From Gaiellasilicea sp039914895 (GTDB lineage: Bacteria > Actinomycetota > Thermoleophilia > Gaiellales > Gaiellaceae): a DNA stretch of 28,140 nt. The notes beneath the pieces were generated by a model. The model was not told where the DNA came from. It did not search any database and saw only the letters and a program-made list of their open reading frames with translations. A program made the translations under genes and the position numbers. This document shows, one piece after another, positions 14,235 to 21,867 of the stretch (its first letter is position 1; every line of letters begins with the position of its first letter). Location of the stretch: the NCBI GenBank assembly GCA_039914895.1, contig JBDSOJ010000044.1, positions 1-28,140 on the forward strand, written 5' to 3'.

Positions 14235-16397
14235 TCAGGCGATCTTCTCGAGCGGCGCATAGTCCAGCATCAGCTTCCGCTCGCTGCCGTCGCTCGCGAA
14301 GCGAACGGTGACGACGCCGCCGGCCTCGATCCGCACGATCACGCCCTCGCCGAGGGTGCCGTGGCGGACGCTGTCGCCGGTCGAGAGGGCGGGATGATCG
14401 GTCCTCGGGGCGATCTCACGCGTCTGCGCGGGCGAGCCATAGGCGCGCCACGACGTCGGCCGCAGCCGCTCCCGCTCGACGTGGCGGTCGGGCAGCTCGT
14501 CGAGGAAGCGCGACGGCAGATGACTCGTCGTCCGCCCCCACAGGAGGCGCGAGGACGCGTGCGTCAGCGTCAGCTTCTCCTCGGCGCGGGTGAGGCCGAC
14601 GTAGAAGAGCCGCCGTTCCTCCTCCACCCCCTGTTCCTCGATCGAGCGGGCGCTCGGGAAGATCTCCTCCTCGACGCCGACGACGAAGACGGCGCGGAAC
14701 TCGAGCCCCTTCGCGTTGTGGATCGTCATCAGCGTCACGTTCGACTGCTCGCCGTCGAGGTCATCCTGGTCGGAGTAGAGCGAGATCTCCTGCAGGAAGC
14801 CGGAGAGGGTCGGCTCCTCGGTCTGCTGCACGTACTCGTGCGCGCCGTCGACGAAGGCCTCGAGGTTCTCGATCCGCCCGCGCGCCTCGATCGTCCGCTC
14901 AGCCTCGAACGCCTCGAGCGTGCCGCTGCGGCCGAGTACCTCCTGCAGCAGCTCGGGAACCTCGAACTCCTGCGCCGCGGAGCGGAGGGAGTCGAGCAGG
15001 TTCTTCAGGCCCGTCACGGCCTTGACGGCGGCGGTGCCGAGTCCGGCCTCGGACGGCCGGTCGAGCGCGTCGAGGAGCGATAGGCCGTGCGAGTCGGCGT
15101 AGGCGACGAGCCGTGAGATCGTTGTGTCGCCGATCCCCCGCTTCGGCCGGTTCGCGATCCGCATCAGGCTGACGGCGTCGGCCGGGTTGTCGAGCACCTG
15201 CAGGTAGGCGATCGCGTCCTTCACCTCGGCGCGCTCGTAGAAGCGCGGCCCACCGATCACCCGGTAGCCAATCTGGTGCAGTCGCAGCGTCTGCTCGAGC
15301 ACCCGGGACTGGGCGTTCATCCGGTAGAAGATCGCGATCTCGCTGCCGCTGAAGCCCTCCTCGGAGAGCCCGGCGATCTGCGCGGCGACGTAGCGCGACT
15401 CGGACTGCTCGTCCTCGACCTCGACGACGCGGACGGGATCGCCGTCGCCGAGCTCCGACCAGAGCCGCTTCTCCTTGCGTTCGCTGTTGTTCGCGATCAC
15501 CGCGTTCGCGGCCTCGAGGATCGCGTTCGTTGAGCGGTAGTTCTGCTCCAGCGGGATCGTCACCGTCTCCGGGAAGTCGCGCTCGAACTCGAGGATGTTG
15601 CGGATGTCGGCTCCGCGGAAGGCATAGATCGACTGGTCCGGATCCCCCACGGCGCAGATGTTGTGGTGATGCTCAGCGAGCAGCTGCAACAAGCGGTACT
15701 GGGCGTGATTCGTGTCCTGGTACTCGTCGACCATCACGTAGCGGAAGGCGTTCTGCCAGTGCTTCCGCGCGTCCGGGAAGCTCTCGAGGATCTGGACGGT
15801 CAGCATCAGCATGTCGTCGAAATCGACCGCGTTCGAGGCCGCCAGCTTCTTCTGGTAGAGCGCATAGGCCTCGGCGACCGTCTGGTCGTAGAAGGAGCCG
15901 ATCTGCTCGGCGTACTTCGCCGGCGTGATCAGCTGGTTCTTCGCATTCGAGATCTGCGCGTGGATTCCGCGCGGCACGAAGCGCTTCGGATCCTTGTCGA
16001 GCTCCTCGAGCACCTGCTTGACGAGCCGCACCTGGTCGGCGCTGTCGTAGATCGTGAAGTTCGAGCGGTAGCCGATCCGCTCCGCCTCGCTGCGGAGGAT
16101 GCGGCCGCAGGCTGCGTGGAAGGTGAGGATCCAGATCGCCCGCGCCATCGGGCCGAGCATCGCCGTCAGCCGCTCGCGCATCTCGCCCGCGGCCTTGTTC
16201 GTGAAGGTGATCGCGAGGATCTCGTTCGGCTTGACCCCGAGCGCGGAGATCAGGTGGGCGGCCCGATGCGTGAGCACGCGCGTCTTTCCGGAGCCGGCGC
16301 CGGCGATCACCAGCAGCGGCCCTTCCGAGTGCAGGACGGCCTCCCGCTGGGCCGGGTTCAGGTTCGCGAGGTACTCCTCGGGCGATGCGACGGACAC
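14235..16397 (-). CDS. pcrA: ATP-dependent DNA helicase PcrA/UvrD
   Basis: A 720-residue SF1A helicase that unwinds 3'-5' in nucleotide excision repair and clears replication and transcription conflicts. Seen in order: Q motif and Walker A (NPAQREAV... AGAGSGKTRVLTHR, about 14-47), VDEYQDTNHAQYRLL near 220, GDPDQSIYAFRGADI, LEQNYRSTNAIL, NVTLMTIHNAKGLEF near 560 and FYVGLTRAEEKL. The C terminus (GDSVRHGTLGEGVIVRIEAG to LEKIA) is the Tudor-like domain that in PcrA binds RNA polymerase. GTG 16397 has no Shine-Dalgarno, but TAGCAT lies 7 bp upstream, a leaderless arrangement. Length is normal. Confidence 0.97.
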   Translation of the reverse strand: MSVASPEEYLANLNPAQREAVLHSEGPLLVIAGAGSGKTRVLTHRAAHLISALGVKPNEILAITFTNKAAGEMRERLTAMLGPMARAIWILTFHAACGRILRSEAERIGYRSNFTIYDSADQVRLVKQVLEELDKDPKRFVPRGIHAQISNAKNQLITPAKYAEQIGSFYDQTVAEAYALYQKKLAASNAVDFDDMLMLTVQILESFPDARKHWQNAFRYVMVDEYQDTNHAQYRLLQLLAEHHHNICAVGDPDQSIYAFRGADIRNILEFERDFPETVTIPLEQNYRSTNAILEAANAVIANNSERKEKRLWSELGDGDPVRVVEVEDEQSESRYVAAQIAGLSEEGFSGSEIAIFYRMNAQSRVLEQTLRLHQIGYRVIGGPRFYERAEVKDAIAYLQVLDNPADAVSLMRIANRPKRGIGDTTISRLVAYADSHGLSLLDALDRPSEAGLGTAAVKAVTGLKNLLDSLRSAAQEFEVPELLQEVLGRSGTLEAFEAERTIEARGRIENLEAFVDGAHEYVQQTEEPTLSGFLQEISLYSDQDDLDGEQSNVTLMTIHNAKGLEFRAVFVVGVEEEIFPSARSIEEQGVEEERRLFYVGLTRAEEKLTLTHASSRLLWGRTTSHLPSRFLDELPDRHVERERLRPTSWRAYGSPAQTREIAPRTDHPALSTGDSVRHGTLGEGVIVRIEAGGVVTVRFASDGSERKLMLDYAPLEKIA

Positions 16398-16402
16398 CCG
16401 TT

Positions 16403-16445
16403 CGATGCTAGCGGGCGCTCCACTCGGAGCGCCCGCGTCGCATCG
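16403..16445 (-). terminator. Strong hairpin terminator after DUF4394 gene
   Basis: GCGGGCGCTCC (16411-16421) pairs perfectly with GGAGCGCCCGC (16426-16436) around ACTC. Outer arms CGATGC (16403-16408) and GCATCG (16440-16445) extend it. It follows the DUF4394 stop (16455). The -10 box proposed for pcrA overlaps its foot. Confidence 0.75.
16405..16410 (-). promoter_or_regulatory. -10 box for leaderless pcrA mRNA
   Basis: On the minus strand TAGCAT stands 7 bp before GTG 16397. The same hexamer precedes the VanZ-like gene. Confidence 0.4.
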
Positions 16446-16454
16446 AGACGGTGT

Positions 16455-17609
16455 CTAGCGGCGTGCGCGAATCGTCTGGGACTTCGACGTCCTGTTACCG
16501 GCCGCGTCCGTAGCCGTGACGACGAGCCTCAGCACGAGCGTCCTCCGGTTCGCGAGCGACTTCCTCGCAGCGGTCGTGAAGACGAGCTTCAGCGACGTCG
16601 AGCCGGCGAGGTCCGTCGATACCGACTTCGCGCTGCCGATCACGCGCGAGCCGAGGAAGATCCGCGCCGTCAGCGTGCAGCTCTCCGAGCAGGTGGCCCG
16701 CACGCGGGCGCCGGCGCGGAGCAGCGCGTTCACCCGTGCCGGGGCAGCGGCCTTCGCGAGGCCGAGTCCGGGGGCGGTGCCGTCCGCAGGCGCGTTGCCG
16801 AGCCCGGCGAGCGCGCGCAGCGGAACCCTGCCACCGATGCGGCCGACGAGCGTGGCGGCGCCGGTGGTCAGGTTGACCGTGTAGAGCTGCGACGAGGTCG
16901 TTTGCCCGACCTGGATCGCTGCGTAGGCGACGCCGTCGACGGAGGAGATGTCGAAGCCCGTGTTGTCGCCGACGTCGACGCCGAGGCTGCCGACGGTGAC
17001 GAGCGTGCCGTTGTTCGGCGGATTCTGGAGCACGAGCGCGTCACGGCCCGCCTCGAGGTTGAAGAGCTGCGTCGTCGTCGCTCCGGCGACGCTGTTCGTG
17101 TATGCGGACGCGACGACGCGCGGGGTTGCCGCGGCGCCTGCATCGCCGACCGCGTACGTCAGCGTCCCGTCAACCGCCGCGTTGGCGCCGGTGTCGGGGT
17201 TCAGGCGCAGGTTCTGGCGCGTGTCGGAGGTGACCCGGATCCGGTCGACCGTCGGGTTGAAGTCGAATCCGAACGACGTCCCGGCGAGCGGCGGCACGAA
17301 CGGCGTCGTGCCGATCGCGGTGGCTGCGCCCGTGGCGATGTCGATCCGATAGAGACGGCTCGTGCTCCCGAGCGCGATCAGCTGCTTGTTCGCCGGGCGG
17401 ACGTCGAGGCCGACGATCTGCTCGCCGGCGGGAAGGCCGGTGAAAGCGATCCGCCGAACGGCTGTCGGCGCCTGCGAGGTGAAGGCGACGAGTCGGTTCT
17501 GCGTGTCGACGCCGTAGAGAAGCTCTGCGGCCTGGGCGTCTGCCGCCCGGCCGAGCCCGGCCGCGCAGAGCAGCGCGGTGACGAGCAAGAGAATGCGTGT
17601 CCGAGACAT
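16455..17609 (-). CDS. Secreted DUF4394 protein with Ig-like C terminus
   Basis: A 384-residue exported protein. The signal peptide is about residues 1-28 (ILLLVTALLCAAGLGRAADA). A DUF4394 beta-propeller-like region follows with repeated blades: LLYGVDTQNRLVAF, PAGEQIVGLDVRPANKQL, GFDFNPTVDRIRVTSDT and NLRLNPDTGANAAVDGT. The last 110 residues (ARVRATCSESCTLTARIFLG to RNRTSKSQTIRARR) look like a bacterial Ig-like beta-sandwich with a Cys pair. Function of the family is unknown. ATG 17609 is chosen because GGAGG precedes it by 8 bp and the signal peptide starts there. It is followed by a strong terminator and preceded by a possible ECF-sigma promoter, so it is probably monocistronic. Confidence 0.88.
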   Translation of the reverse strand: MSRTRILLLVTALLCAAGLGRAADAQAAELLYGVDTQNRLVAFTSQAPTAVRRIAFTGLPAGEQIVGLDVRPANKQLIALGSTSRLYRIDIATGAATAIGTTPFVPPLAGTSFGFDFNPTVDRIRVTSDTRQNLRLNPDTGANAAVDGTLTYAVGDAGAAATPRVVASAYTNSVAGATTTQLFNLEAGRDALVLQNPPNNGTLVTVGSLGVDVGDNTGFDISSVDGVAYAAIQVGQTTSSQLYTVNLTTGAATLVGRIGGRVPLRALAGLGNAPADGTAPGLGLAKAAAPARVNALLRAGARVRATCSESCTLTARIFLGSRVIGSAKSVSTDLAGSTSLKLVFTTAARKSLANRRTLVLRLVVTATDAAGNRTSKSQTIRARR

Positions 17610-17639
17610 GTAGGTTCCTCCAGCGGTTGGTGTGTCCAG

Positions 17640-17667
17640 CATTCGTCTCAGGTACCGGAACGGTTGC
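17640..17667 (-). promoter_or_regulatory. Possible ECF-sigma promoter for DUF4394 gene
   Basis: On the minus strand GCAACC (17667-17662) and CGAATG (17645-17640) are 16 bp apart, 31 bp before ATG 17609. The -35 resembles the GCAAC/GGAAC class used by ECF sigma factors; the -10 is a loose match. Confidence 0.3.
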
Positions 17668-17693
17668 CCCGGCACACCGCCGTTACAGAGTCT

Positions 17694-18473
17694 TTACGGC
17701 TCGCCGCGCCGGCCGAGCGGGAACGGCCGTCGCACCAGCGCCGGCAGCACCTGTGCCGTCACCCAGAGCGGCGTCGTCACGTAGCGAGCGTTGTAGCGGT
17801 AGCTGCCGTCGGTCCGCCGCATGCGCGCGAGATAGCCGAACGTCAGCGCGCCGGGCGCGCGCCCGGCGGCCAGCAACGCCTGGATCGCCCACGCGGTCGA
17901 CTGGGTGTCGGAGCCGCGTCCGAGCGTGAGCTCGAAGCCGCCGTCGGCGTTCTGGTGGCGGCGGAGGAAGACGACGCCGCGGTCGATCGGCCGTCCCCTG
18001 ACGCCGGCCGCGCAGAGCGCCTGGATCGCGGCCGCCGTGTCGTTGGCGTCCGCGGCGCCGCCGGCGAGCCAGGACCAGCCGCCGTTCGGACGCTGTGCCG
18101 AGCGGAGCGCCTCGACGAGCCGGGGCGGCACGGGCTCAGCTGCCTGCCGAAGCGCCAGAATCGTCCAGATCGTCGCGTTGACGAGCTTTCCGGGCCGGTG
18201 AGCACGCAGGCTTGGGAGCAGGTCGTCGGGCCGGTCGCCGGCCGCAGCGCGGGCCATCGCGATCAAGGCTCGGTCGGTTGCCGAGGTTGGCTCCTGTTTG
18301 GCGAGGTACTCGGCGGCGCGGCCGGTCTCCGCTCGCGCCGCGACGAGCCCGAGCGTGGCCCAGGCCGTGACCTGCGGGTCGCCGAAGCCACCGTCGTCGC
18401 GCTGCTGTCCCTGCACGTAGCCGGTGGGGGTAGCGAGCGCGGTGGCCGCTGCGAGCGTCGCAAGGATCTTCAC
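17694..18473 (-). CDS. Secreted alpha/alpha-barrel repeat protein, transcobalamin-like
   Basis: A 259-residue protein with a short N-terminal hydrophobic segment (about 1-15) and prenyltransferase/squalene-oxidase-type repeats: QQRDDGGF 23-30, QRPNGGW 127-133, QNADGGF 174-180 and RRTDGSY 219-225. Each is followed by a helix such as TAWAIQALLAAG. This is the alpha/alpha toroid fold, which is also that of the N-terminal cobalamin-binding domain of intrinsic factor and transcobalamin. A terpene cyclase role is unlikely: the protein is short, has no DxDD motif and is exported. GTG 18473 overlaps the S-component stop by 4 bases (GTGA), so it is the last gene of the B12-riboswitch operon. I infer that it helps bind corrinoid outside the cell. 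The fold is confident; the ligand is inference. Confidence 0.85.
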   Translation of the reverse strand: MKILATLAAATALATPTGYVQGQQRDDGGFGDPQVTAWATLGLVAARAETGRAAEYLAKQEPTSATDRALIAMARAAAGDRPDDLLPSLRAHRPGKLVNATIWTILALRQAAEPVPPRLVEALRSAQRPNGGWSWLAGGAADANDTAAAIQALCAAGVRGRPIDRGVVFLRRHQNADGGFELTLGRGSDTQSTAWAIQALLAAGRAPGALTFGYLARMRRTDGSYRYNARYVTTPLWVTAQVLPALVRRPFPLGRRGEP

Positions 18474-19144
18474 GCCCACACCACCTCGGTGCGCGAGCGA
18501 CGCTCGTAGCGCTCCAGCACGCGTCTCAGCTCCGGCCCCGCAACGAGCGCGAGCACGACATTGCCGGCCGCGTGCGCGACGTTGAACGGAACGCCCGCGG
18601 CCAGCCGCGCCAGCAGGGCCGCCTCGGTGTGCGGGTAGAACGCGACCCAGAGCCAGAGATCCATCACAGTTCCGAACGCGAAGCCGAGCAGCAGCGCGAA
18701 CGCGGCGAAGGCGAGCCGGCGGCGGAGCAGCGGCCGCGCGAGCCCCGCGAGGAGGCCACAGCCGCCCCACGCCAGCATTTGCCAGGGCGTGTGCGGGCCT
18801 TGACCGAGGAAGAAGTTGGACGCGATCGCGGCGAGCGCGCCGACGGCGAAGCCGCGGCGGGGTCCGAGCGCGACGCCTGCCGCGGCGACGATCACGGTGA
18901 CCGGCTGCACGCTCGGGATCGGCGCGAAGAGGACGCGCCCGGCGGCCGCGAGCCCGCCGAGCGTGGCGACGAGCGTCAGGTCGCGGGCGGACACGGTGCC
19001 GCCCTCGAGCCACGCGAACCCGGCGACGAGCACCGCGAGGGCGGCGAGGAGCGTCGCGATCCCGCCCCGACCCGGGTCGAGCGCCGCCCAGGCGGCGAGC
19101 GCGAGCGCGACCCCGGCGCAGACGACGGCGACCCTAGACGCCAA
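18470..19144 (-). CDS. ECF transporter S component (probable corrinoid)
   Basis: A 224-residue membrane protein with about six hydrophobic segments, the substrate-binding subunit of an energy-coupling-factor importer. Typical S-component sequence is visible: RVLFAPIPSVQPVTVIVAAA, then LGPRRGFAVGALAAIASNFF, LGQGPHTPWQMLAWGGCG and PFNVAHAAGNVVLAL. The GQGPxTPWQMLAWG segment recalls S components of the CbrT-like (B12) and related groups, from memory. No ATG or GTG fits the start; TTG 19144, with GGAG 5 bases upstream, overlaps the ATPase stop by 11 bp, as expected for coupled translation. Substrate assignment to B12 or a precursor rests on the riboswitch and the DUF4430 partners. Confidence 0.85.
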   Translation of the reverse strand: MASRVAVVCAGVALALAAWAALDPGRGGIATLLAALAVLVAGFAWLEGGTVSARDLTLVATLGGLAAAGRVLFAPIPSVQPVTVIVAAAGVALGPRRGFAVGALAAIASNFFLGQGPHTPWQMLAWGGCGLLAGLARPLLRRRLAFAAFALLLGFAFGTVMDLWLWVAFYPHTEAALLARLAAGVPFNVAHAAGNVVLALVAGPELRRVLERYERRSRTEVVWA

Positions 19145-20492
19145 CGCCGCTCCCGATCGGACTTTGTGTTGATTCAACACTAAGTCCGATTCGGCGGTGT
19201 GCCAGCAGGTCGTGGTCGTGAGTCGCGACGAGGACGGCCTTTCCGGACGCCGCGTACTCCTGCAGCCAGGCGCCGAGAGCGACCTTGCGCGCCGGGTCGA
19301 GGCCGCGCGTCGGCTCGTCGAGGACGAGCAGGTCGGGCTCCGCGACCGCGACCGCAGCAAGCGCCAGCCGTTCGCGCTCGCCGCTCGAGAGATCGCGTGG
19401 ATGCCGGTCGGCCGCCCACGTGAGGCCGACGCGGTCGAGCGCGGCCCCAGCCCTCTGTTCATCTCCATTCACGGCCAGCGCCACCTCCTTCAGCGCCGTC
19501 TCCCGGACCAGGTAGCGACCCGGATCCTGGGAGAGATAGCCCGCCCGGCCGCGCAGCTCCACGGTGCCGGCCTGCGGCTCGACGAGACCGGCAGCGATCC
19601 GCGCCAGCGTGGTCTTGCCCGACCCGTTCGCCCCGTGGAGCGCCACGATCTCGCCGCGGCGCAACTCAACGTCCACATCGTCCAGAACCGGCATGGCCGG
19701 CCGGTACGCAAACGAGACCTCCCGCAGTGCGAGGACGAGATCGCCCGGACGAGCTTGTGTTGAATCAACAGAAGCCTTCGTCCAGCTCGGACGCTCGCTC
19801 GCAAGCCAGTCAAGCGCCCGATCGCGACTGGCGTCGAACAGGATACGGCCGCCGTCGACGAAGAGCACGCGCGTCGCCAGCTCGAGCGCGCGCGCGACGC
19901 GGTGCTCGGAGAGGACGACCGTCGCTCCCAGATCGCGCACTGCGTCGAGGAAGAGCGCCGCCGCGTCCGGGTCGAGCTGGGAGGTCGGCTCGTCGAGGAG
20001 GAGCAGTTGCGGCTCGAGCGCCAATGCCGACGCCAGGCAGACGCGCTGCAGCTCGCCGCCGGAGAGCTCGACCGTTTTCCGTCCCCAGAGGTGGAGCGCG
20101 TCGACGGAGGCGAGCGCCCGCTCGACGCGCGGCCAGATCTCGGCCGGCGCGACACCGAGGTTCTCGAGCCCGAAGGCGACCTCGTTCGCGACGATCGTCA
20201 TCACGACCTGGTCCTCCGGATCCTGGAAGACCGTCGCGACCGTGCCGGCGAGTTCGGCCGGCCTCGCAACGCGGGTGTCGAGCCCGGCGACGACGACGCG
20301 ACCGGCGAAGCGGCCGCCGTGGAAGTGCGGCACGAGCCCGGCGAGCGCGCGGAGCAGTGTCGACTTCCCCGAGCCGGACGGCCCGAGCAGCGCCACCACC
20401 TCGCCCGGCTCGAGCTCGAGCGAGACGTTCCGGAGCGCCGGCGGCGCCGCTGGATACGAGAACGAGAGGTCGACGACGGAGGCTAGAGCCAC
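19134..20492 (-). CDS. ECF transporter ATPase, fused EcfA-A'
   Basis: A 452-residue protein with two complete ABC ATPase domains in one chain, supplying energy to the ECF importer. Domain 1: Walker A GPSGSGKST 37-45, FQDPEDQVV 89-97, signature LSGGE 143-147, LLLLDEP 163-169 and a His in LSEHRV 194-199. Domain 2: GANGSGKTT 287-295, LSSGE 368-372, LLVLDEP 388-394 and ATHDHDLL 423-430. GTG 20492 overlaps the EcfT stop by 10 bp. The linker (about 238-248) and the C terminus (about 436-446) each contain an in-frame palindromic insert (19753-19775 and 19156-19190). These encode SVDSTQA and SVESTQS and look foreign to both domains. Confidence 0.95.
   Translation of the reverse strand: MALASVVDLSFSYPAAPPALRNVSLELEPGEVVALLGPSGSGKSTLLRALAGLVPHFHGGRFAGRVVVAGLDTRVARPAELAGTVATVFQDPEDQVVMTIVANEVAFGLENLGVAPAEIWPRVERALASVDALHLWGRKTVELSGGELQRVCLASALALEPQLLLLDEPTSQLDPDAAALFLDAVRDLGATVVLSEHRVARALELATRVLFVDGGRILFDASRDRALDWLASERPSWTKASVDSTQARPGDLVLALREVSFAYRPAMPVLDDVDVELRRGEIVALHGANGSGKTTLARIAAGLVEPQAGTVELRGRAGYLSQDPGRYLVRETALKEVALAVNGDEQRAGAALDRVGLTWAADRHPRDLSSGERERLALAAVAVAEPDLLVLDEPTRGLDPARKVALGAWLQEYAASGKAVLVATHDHDLLAHRRIGLSVESTQSPIGSGVGV
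19156..19190. repeat. Coding palindrome 1
   Basis: A 35-bp near-perfect palindrome centred on 19173, from ATCGGACTT to AAGTCCGAT with a TGTTGATTCAACA core and one mispaired position. It lies in frame at the C-terminal tail of the ATPase and encodes LSVESTQSP. Its AT-rich core stands out from the surrounding DNA. It is related to the palindromes at 19753 and 21834. Confidence 0.8.
19753..19775. repeat. Coding palindrome 2
   Basis: A 23-bp palindrome centred on 19764 (GCTT, one mismatch, TGTTGAATCAACA, one mismatch, AAGC). It lies in the linker between the two ATPase domains and encodes ASVDSTQA. The core matches palindrome 1 apart from the central base. Confidence 0.75.
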
Positions 20493-21184
20493 AGGATCGC
20501 CACCGCCACGAGCAGGATCGCCGTCAGGACCGCGAACCGGTCGCGCTCGCTCCAGGGCGGCCGCGGCGCCCGGGTCGTTCCCGGCCTGCCGAAACCGCGC
20601 GCCTCCATCGCCTCCGCGAGATTCGTGGCCCGCTCGAGCGAGCCGGCGACGAGCGGCGAAAGCAGGGTCGCGTAGCCGCGCGCGCCTTCGAGCCGCACAC
20701 CTCGCCCCCGCACCGACTCGGCGAGCCCGACGGCGTCGCGCTCGAGCGAAGGAACGAGGCGCGTCGCCAGCGCGACCGCGAGCGCCGAGCGCCGGGCGAC
20801 TCCTGCGGCGGCGACCAGCCGGTCGTGGTCGAGCAGGAGCGCGTACGCCGCGAACGCGAGCCCGAGCGCGGCCAGCCGGAGCGCGTTCAGGGCCGCCTCC
20901 ACGAGCTCCGTCGTCGTCACGTCGAGCGGCCCCAGCACCGGCACCGTCGGCCCCTCCCAGAGCAACGTCCCGTCGGGGGCCGACCAGAGGAAGGGCGAGA
21001 GCACGAGCACGCCGAGCGCACTCGAGAGGGCTCCGAAGAGGTAGACGGTGCGGCGCTCGGCCGGCGCTCGCAGGCAGACGCCGAGCAGCACGACCGCCAG
21101 CAGCGCGACGGCCCAGAGGCGATCCGTCAGCAGCGCGGCGGTGCCGGCGGCGGCAAGCAGCAGTGCGGCGGGGGCGGGACTCAC
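20483..21184 (-). CDS. ecfT: ECF transporter transmembrane subunit EcfT
   Basis: A 233-residue membrane protein (CbiQ/EcfT family) that couples the ATPases to the S component. Hydrophobic segments are at about 5-38, 46-66, 100-120 and 216-233. The two coupling-helix Ala-Arg-Gly signatures, degenerate in the first, are ESVRGRGV (156-163) and AMEARGFG (192-199). They are expected to dock onto the two ATPase domains. GTG 21184 overlaps the preceding lipoprotein gene by 4 bases (GTGA). EcfT, EcfA-A' and S component together make a complete dedicated (group I) ECF importer. Confidence 0.93.
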   Translation of the reverse strand: MSPAPAALLLAAAGTAALLTDRLWAVALLAVVLLGVCLRAPAERRTVYLFGALSSALGVLVLSPFLWSAPDGTLLWEGPTVPVLGPLDVTTTELVEAALNALRLAALGLAFAAYALLLDHDRLVAAAGVARRSALAVALATRLVPSLERDAVGLAESVRGRGVRLEGARGYATLLSPLVAGSLERATNLAEAMEARGFGRPGTTRAPRPPWSERDRFAVLTAILLVAVAILWL

Positions 21185-21867
21185 GGGACGGCGTACCTCC
21201 GCGTCGGCTCGACCTCGCCGCCGAGAACGAACCGGACGGGATCGCCGGCCGTCTCGCCGAGCAGCTCCGCCGTGGCCAGAGGCCGGCCCGAACGCACCTC
21301 CAGCACGTTCGCGCCCTCCGGCACGGCCGTTCCGAGCGGCTCGATCGAGTCGGCGTCGATCCGGCGAGCGAGCCGCGTCGCGCGCGTCCTGGAGCCTTCA
21401 AAGCGGACGACCGCCGGCCTCGTCCCGCCCGCGTAGCCGTGCAGGAACGGCTCCGGGAAGGCGCCGACGACGACGCGCGCCTCCCCTTCCCGCTCCCAAC
21501 CGCGGTAGTCGAGCCAGGCGACGTCGCCGTCGCGGAGCCGGTACGCGGAGGCGCTGCGGTCGCCCTCGAAGCCGTTGACGAACCAGAACCAGTCGCGCTG
21601 CTCGTCGAGGCTGCCCGCGAGCCCGTCGATCGACTGCACGTAGCGGCCGCCGTAACGCGTCTCGAGCTCGACCTTGGAGCCGAGCGCGCGCATCAGCGTC
21701 TGGCCGGCGTCGACCTCCGTCTCGAGCAGCAGCTCGGCGCCGCGATCCTTCGTCACCCACAGCGTCGCCTTCCCCTCCTCCCCGCCGGAACCACCGCAAC
21801 CGGCGAGGAGGACGAGGACGACGAGCGCGACTTTGTGTTTCAGAAACACATCGGCGCGCCGGATCAC
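21181..21867 (-). CDS. DUF4430 lipoprotein, transcobalamin beta-domain-like
   Basis: A 228-residue membrane-anchored protein. The lipobox is LLAGC, with lipid-bearing Cys24. Residues about 34-125 fit the DUF4430 pattern: ATLWVTKDRG, QTLMRALGSKVELETRYGGR, RDWFWFVNGFEGD, YRLRDGDVAWLDYRGW. DUF4430 has the fold of the C-terminal beta domain of transcobalamin and intrinsic factor. The remaining 100 residues are unrecognised. GTG 21867 overlaps the upstream DUF4430 gene by 4 bases. Residues 6-13 of the signal peptide are encoded by the palindrome at 21834. As a lipoprotein outside the membrane beside an ECF importer, it could hold the captured ligand near the S component. Confidence 0.85.
   Translation of the reverse strand: MIRRADVFLKHKVALVVLVLLAGCGGSGGEEGKATLWVTKDRGAELLLETEVDAGQTLMRALGSKVELETRYGGRYVQSIDGLAGSLDEQRDWFWFVNGFEGDRSASAYRLRDGDVAWLDYRGWEREGEARVVVGAFPEPFLHGYAGGTRPAVVRFEGSRTRATRLARRIDADSIEPLGTAVPEGANVLEVRSGRPLATAELLGETAGDPVRFVLGGEVEPTRRYAVP
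21834..21850. repeat. Coding palindrome 3
   Basis: A perfect 17-bp palindrome, TGTGTTTC-A-GAAACACA, preceded by ACTT as in palindrome 1. It lies in the signal-peptide region of the DUF4430 lipoprotein and encodes part of DVFLKHKV, in a different reading frame from palindromes 1 and 2. Confidence 0.7.

Noticed and set aside
17694..18473. Terpene cyclase or prenyltransferase function for the barrel protein
   Set aside because: Only the repeat fold is shared. There is no DxDD motif, the protein is short and exported, and the operon concerns B12.
15663..18509. 948-codon plus-strand frame over pcrA, DUF4394 and the barrel gene
   Set aside because: It crosses three well-supported minus-strand genes and has low-complexity RE-rich sequence.
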